DNA of 64,000 nt from JBEKTW01 sp049515655 (GTDB lineage: Bacteria; Bacteroidota; Ignavibacteria; UBA10030; SZUA-254). Location: NCBI GenBank assembly GCA_049515655.1, contig JBEKTW010000001.1, positions 248,001 through 312,000 of the forward strand, read 5' to 3'. Numbering within the stretch: the first letter of the stretch is position 1; every line of letters begins with the position of its first letter. This document shows, piece after piece, positions 60,640-64,000 of this stretch. The notes under the pieces were generated by a model, which was not told the origin of the DNA, made no database searches, and saw nothing but the letters and a program-made list of their open reading frames with translations. Both the position numbers and the translations under genes were made by a program.

Positions 60640-61611
60640 ATGCTGCGTTCATTGAGATCCACGGGTTTCCTGCTGCTCTTCATTGTTGTTGGGAGCCGTG
60701 CCTACGGCGGGCTTCCAAAAGATATTTCCGGCAACGCAAGCGTGAGAATCTTTTATCCGGGGTTGAATTCTGTCCATCCCGTACAGATGTTCTCCGACCC
60801 GACTGACAGCGCGGCAGCCGGCTCGGTCCACGCGGTAAACTACAACAGACTCGCTCTTATCGGCGGTGGATTGTTTGGGAGCATGGCTTTCATTCATTTC
60901 TACCAACAAAGTGGCTGGTGGCGAGACAACCGCGCACCGTTCCACTTTCAGGAAGATCTGGTGTACGGCCTGAACGTGGATAAAATCGGTCACTTCTATG
61001 GCGCGTATACGCTGGAGTTCGTGATCGGCAACTGCCTGGAGTGGTCGGATGTTTCCGAAGAAAAAGCGCTATGGTGGGGGTCGGCCGGTGGCTTGTTGTT
61101 TCAAACCTATGTCGAAGTGGAAGATGGTTTTTCTGCGTGGGGATTTGACAGAGTCGATTTTGCATCGGATGTCGGAGGTGCGGCCTGGCCTATCGCCCGG
61201 TACTACGCGCCGTTCCTGCGGAATTTTGACCTGAAATTCAGTTACCATCCTTCTCCATTGCTCGGAAGCAAGGAGGGCATCGGATTCAAAGGCCAGAAGC
61301 ATATCATAATCGATGATTATGAGGGACAAACGTTCTGGATGGACCTCAAAGTCCATAATCTTCTCCCGGCAGAGGTTACATCGTACTGGCCGGATTTCCT
61401 GTGTGTCGCAGTCGGGTACGCGGCTCGGAATGTCGCCGGTCCCAATCCGTATCGTGTATATTTCATCGGATTGGATCTGGACATGACAAAGATAATACCG
61501 CCGAAGACGGCATTCCTCAAGAAGTTAGGTGAAGCGTTGAATTTCATTCATGTGCCTCTACCCGCGATCCGCATCGTGCCGAATACCGCCTTTTATGGGT
61601 TTTATTTTTGA
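60640..61611 (+). CDS. DUF2279-like membrane/periplasmic protein
   Basis: 323 residues. A signal peptide or membrane anchor (LLLFIVVGSRAYG) is followed by a segment with several small hydrophobic helices: RLALIGGGLFGSMAFIHFYQQ, DKIGHFYGAYTLEFVIGN, LWWGSAGGLLFQTYVEVEDGFSAWGFD, DFASDVGGAAWPIARYY. The DKIGHF...EV.DGFS...GFD..D...D..G pattern matches DUF2279 (YfiM-like) as I recall it; the acidic clusters could bind metal. A beta-rich tail follows. It is coupled by its position to uxs (9 bp) and to the Wzi-like gene (9 bp). Function unknown, but envelope-located. Confidence 0.7.
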   Translation: MLRSLRSTGFLLLFIVVGSRAYGGLPKDISGNASVRIFYPGLNSVHPVQMFSDPTDSAAAGSVHAVNYNRLALIGGGLFGSMAFIHFYQQSGWWRDNRAPFHFQEDLVYGLNVDKIGHFYGAYTLEFVIGNCLEWSDVSEEKALWWGSAGGLLFQTYVEVEDGFSAWGFDRVDFASDVGGAAWPIARYYAPFLRNFDLKFSYHPSPLLGSKEGIGFKGQKHIIIDDYEGQTFWMDLKVHNLLPAEVTSYWPDFLCVAVGYAARNVAGPNPYRVYFIGLDLDMTKIIPPKTAFLKKLGEALNFIHVPLPAIRIVPNTAFYGFYF

Positions 61612-61620
61612 GAGGATAGT

Positions 61621-63339
61621 ATGAAGCTTCCTGTTCGTTTCATTCTCTTGATTATGACGGTGACACTGTTCTGTTCATCGGCCTATCCGCAGGCGGAAAA
61701 TGTCCCCACAGTTAATCCTGTGTATGTGTTCCTCAAGAGAATGGAGGTGAAAGGGATTATCGAGCGGTACCGCGATGCAATCCTTCCTCTCTCCAGGCGG
61801 CAGGTTGCCGAGTACTTGGTTGCAGTCAAAGCGAAGGAAGACCTGCTCACACAGGTCGAGCGTGACCAGCTCAGTGATTACTCTCTGGAGTTCCAATATG
61901 ACATCACCCACTCGACGGAAGGGTTTTACAACTTTCTCGACTTTGGGGAGCCGGATGTGGGCTCCATGGCGAACCAGCTCTTCATGTCCGAGAGACAGAA
62001 GTTTCTGTATGCATACACTGATTCTAATGCAACCCTTTTTGTCGATGGACTGGCGACGATCGATGCGAGGAGGAGCACCGGGGATGCACTGCACGGTCAG
62101 AATGCCGAGTTCATTCAGCTCGGCGGGAGAATGCGTGGAACCGTTTACAACAAGGTGGGGTATTACATTCAAGGTACGAACGCCGCGTTCTGGGGGAGCA
62201 GGGCTGTTCTGCTACGGGACAACATTCTCAGCCAAGCTTATACGCTGGTTCACGATGCTGAAGTCCAGAACTTCGATTTCTCCGAAGGATATGTGAGATA
62301 CGACGGCAACATTCTCTCGGCGGAAATCGGCCAGGAGCGGATGCTGTGGGGCACGGGCTATGGCAACAAGCTTATCCTCTCCGACAACCCGCGGGTGTTC
62401 CCGTTCATCCGCCTCGATGCGGAATACAAATCACTGAAATACACCTTCCTCCATGCATGGCTGCTGGGCACGAGGTCCAACCTCGTGTTCTCGCTCCCCT
62501 CCGATACTTCCGCGAAGTTTGTCGAACCACTTGACGCGGACAAGTATCTTGCGGCTCACAGGTTGGAGCTCTCGTTTCCGTCGTTGTTCGATATCGGATT
62601 TCAGGAAATGATTATCTATAGCAATCGCTCGATCGACGGAGCGTATCTTAATCCTCTCATACTTCTTGAATCCGCCCAGCGCTCGCGGGATGAACGCGAT
62701 AATAATTTCTGGGCGTTCGATATCAAGACCCATTTCTTGAAGAATGTTCAGCTTCAGGCATCCATTGATTTTGACGATATTTTTCTTAAGGAATGGTTTA
62801 AGAATAACTGGGACAACAAGGATGCATTCCAGGTCGGTATGATGTTCACGGACCCACTGGGGGTGAGTAATGCGACGTTTGCAGTCGAGTACTCGCATAT
62901 CGAGCCATTTACGTTCTCCCACGGCCGGTCGCGCGACGACAACTACGGAAGCGACGGGAGAATTCTGGGCGATTCCATCGGCCCGAACGCCGAGAGCTGG
63001 TTCTTCCGTCTTGACGATATGCTCACACATAAACTGTCGGCTTCCCTTCGATTTCAGATTCAGCGACACGGGAGAAATGTCTATGACGCACAGGGGCGAT
63101 TGATCCAGAATGTCGGAGGTGATTACCTCCAGCCGCACCGCGATACCGACCCCGAGCAGAAGGACTGGCTCGGAGGAGACCTCGTCCGCACCTACATCGG
63201 TCAGGTCTATGTGACGTACCAGATTGTCCATCAGATCTTTCTCGACGTCCACTACCAGTATACCCACGAGATAAATGTCGGCCTGAGCACGGAGAACGTA
63301 AATCAAGATTTCGGTGGTGACATCCGCTTCGATTTCTAG
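61621..63339 (+). CDS. Wzi-like capsule-assembly outer-membrane barrel
   Basis: 572 residues, signal peptide ending AYPQ. An N-terminal helical part (NPVYVFLKRMEVKGIIERYRD, as two helices; LSRRQVAEYLVAVKAKEDLL) is followed by a long barrel with AEIGQERMLWGTGYGNKLILSDN, the segment that aligns best with Wzi/capsule-assembly barrels, plus FDIKTHFLKNVQL and a C-terminal RFDF. Wzi binds K-antigen at the cell surface; this would anchor the polymer made by the locus. It ends the co-directional polysaccharide block. Confidence 0.72.
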   Translation: MKLPVRFILLIMTVTLFCSSAYPQAENVPTVNPVYVFLKRMEVKGIIERYRDAILPLSRRQVAEYLVAVKAKEDLLTQVERDQLSDYSLEFQYDITHSTEGFYNFLDFGEPDVGSMANQLFMSERQKFLYAYTDSNATLFVDGLATIDARRSTGDALHGQNAEFIQLGGRMRGTVYNKVGYYIQGTNAAFWGSRAVLLRDNILSQAYTLVHDAEVQNFDFSEGYVRYDGNILSAEIGQERMLWGTGYGNKLILSDNPRVFPFIRLDAEYKSLKYTFLHAWLLGTRSNLVFSLPSDTSAKFVEPLDADKYLAAHRLELSFPSLFDIGFQEMIIYSNRSIDGAYLNPLILLESAQRSRDERDNNFWAFDIKTHFLKNVQLQASIDFDDIFLKEWFKNNWDNKDAFQVGMMFTDPLGVSNATFAVEYSHIEPFTFSHGRSRDDNYGSDGRILGDSIGPNAESWFFRLDDMLTHKLSASLRFQIQRHGRNVYDAQGRLIQNVGGDYLQPHRDTDPEQKDWLGGDLVRTYIGQVYVTYQIVHQIFLDVHYQYTHEINVGLSTENVNQDFGGDIRFDF

Positions 63340-63366
63340 TGTCCTGTCTCGCAAATATATTGACTA

Positions 63367-63474
63367 AGTCTCTCGGCTTTTTACCCTCACCCCTTTCCCC
63401 TCTCCCGATCCTTCGACTTCGCTCAGGACAGGTCCGGGAGAGGGGAATTGAAGGGGAGAGGGTAGTGAGAGACT
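63367..63474. repeat. Hairpin element after the Wzi-like gene
   Basis: Outer stem AGTCTCTC (63367-63374) with GAGAGACT (63467-63474); inner stem TTCCCCTCTCCC (63395-63406) with GGGAGAGGGGAA (63436-63447), itself holding TTCGCTCAGGACAG. The rest of the 542-bp spacer (63340-63881) contains 63588-63615, which matches the left end of repeat A (TCATTTTCA, then TTTGAGTGCTGTG), a small stem GTCTCCT with AGGAGAG near 63655, and the promoter below. No gene is seen. Confidence 0.65.
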
Positions 63475-63785
63475 CAAAGATCAAAGAACCTATTCAAATC
63501 ATTTGAGAGACACGATATAGATCGATCCTGAACGTTTTTCTCCGAGTAGATGTTAGAAAGGTGACCCGTGCATGAGGATGCCGGCAGAACATCATTTTCA
63601 TCTTTGAGTGCTGTGCAAGACCTCACCTATAATCCTATGTCTCCGGTCTATACACGTCTCCTAAGAGGAGAGGATGTTGTGGCTTCTCCACGGCCTGGCA
63701 CTCTCGCCTATTAGGGGGAGTTGGAGTGGGAGTCAAGTCTTGACGGCACGGTTCAAATTGCGGCACCGTCAAGAAACCGTATTCC

Positions 63786-63815
63786 TTGACTTTCAGGCCT
63801 TGTTTTGCGTATATT
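63786..63815 (+). promoter_or_regulatory. Sigma-70-like promoter for the peroxiredoxin gene
   Basis: TTGACT (63786-63791), an 18-bp spacer and TATATT (63810-63815), 66 bp before the ATG at 63882. A ribosome site GAAAGGAAGG follows. Confidence 0.55.
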
Positions 63816-63881
63816 ATTGCGCAAATCTCGGCAAACAAAACTCAAGATCTCGCCGTCAATGTTCTTTGAAAGGAAGGTATC

Positions 63882-64000
63882 ATGGCGATCAAAGTCGGGG
63901 ATAAAGCCCCGGATTTTACTCTGAAGGACACAAACAGGAACGACCGCTCGCTAAGGGAGTTTGCGGGAAAGAAAACCGTGCTCGCATTCTTCCCGGGAGC
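63882..64000 (+). CDS. Peroxiredoxin (AhpC/TSA family), 5' part
   Basis: Only the first 39 codons lie in the window. MAIKVGDKAPDFTLKD, then LREFAGKKTVLAFFPG, is the standard AhpC-TSA/BCP opening. The peroxidatic Cys (about residue 45 in this family, after PGAF-type residues) would lie just past the end, so it cannot be checked. The start ATG has GAAAGGAAGG upstream and a sigma-70-like promoter at 63786. Peroxiredoxins reduce peroxides with thiols. Confidence 0.85.
   Translation, partial: MAIKVGDKAPDFTLKDTNRNDRSLREFAGKKTVLAFFPG

Overview
The window reads as a chromosomal contig of an uncultivated or little-studied bacterium of the Bacteroidota/Chlorobiota/Ignavibacteriota (FCB) group. The pointers are a PorV-like outer-membrane protein, a DUF4835-type protein, a Bacteroidota-type barrel protein normally fused to helix-hairpin-helix repeats, and many secreted beta-rich proteins. 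Strong Shine-Dalgarno sites (for example GGAGGAGG before 13950) and E. coli-like promoters (TTGACA-17-TAATAT at 19563) argue against classical Bacteroidia and favour an Ignavibacteria/Chlorobi-like lineage. This placement is inference; no 16S or marker search was possible.

Region 1 (1-24.98 kb) is mostly core: the end of an Omp85 protein, holB, metG, a small sugar/methyl/glycosyl cluster with an rffA-type transaminase, tatD, a secreted HEAT-repeat/cyclophilin fusion, a DUF4835 gene on the minus strand, a PorV-like/barrel pair, mnmA, a DEAD-box helicase, a lipoprotein plus outer-membrane pair, and an MltD-like transglycosylase with four LysM domains.

Region 2 (25.0-27.2 kb) is a small accessory patch. 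An intact tRNA-Ser(CGA) is preceded by two copies of its own 5' half. Each copy carries a 30-nt double-hairpin insertion between anticodon positions 34 and 35 and is followed by an intact or a deleted GIY-YIG nuclease gene. The tRNA is followed directly by a 137-bp element with 14-bp terminal inverted repeats, then by an AbiEii-type nucleotidyltransferase with a small overlapping partner gene. The tRNA/GIY-YIG cassette is the strongest candidate for an undescribed system.

Region 3 (27.2-63.3 kb) is one long surface-polysaccharide locus of the Wzx/Wzy type. It contains a Wza-like SLBB exporter, a Wzz-like co-polymerase, a flippase, an O-antigen polymerase/ligase, an initiating WbaP/WcaJ-type phosphotransferase, six or more glycosyltransferases, a polysaccharide deacetylase-like protein, a FemAB-like acyltransferase, and a Wzi-like barrel. 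Precursor genes suggest several sugars: UDP-diacetamido-uronic acid (wbpA, a WbpE-like transaminase, a Gfo/Idh oxidoreductase, a WbpD-like acetyltransferase), UDP-glucuronate and UDP-xylose (ugd, uxs), and a CMP-activated nonulosonate or octulosonate. For the last, a PseF/PseG-like fusion, a NeuB-family synthase, an Fe-alcohol dehydrogenase, a KdnA-like transaminase and an SpsF-like cytidylyltransferase lie together. The middle of the locus looks poorer in G+C than region 1.

Intergenic spaces carry at least three families of hairpin-forming dispersed repeats (A, B and C below), some nested or concatenated, plus low-complexity arrays. The window ends in the first codons of a peroxiredoxin gene.
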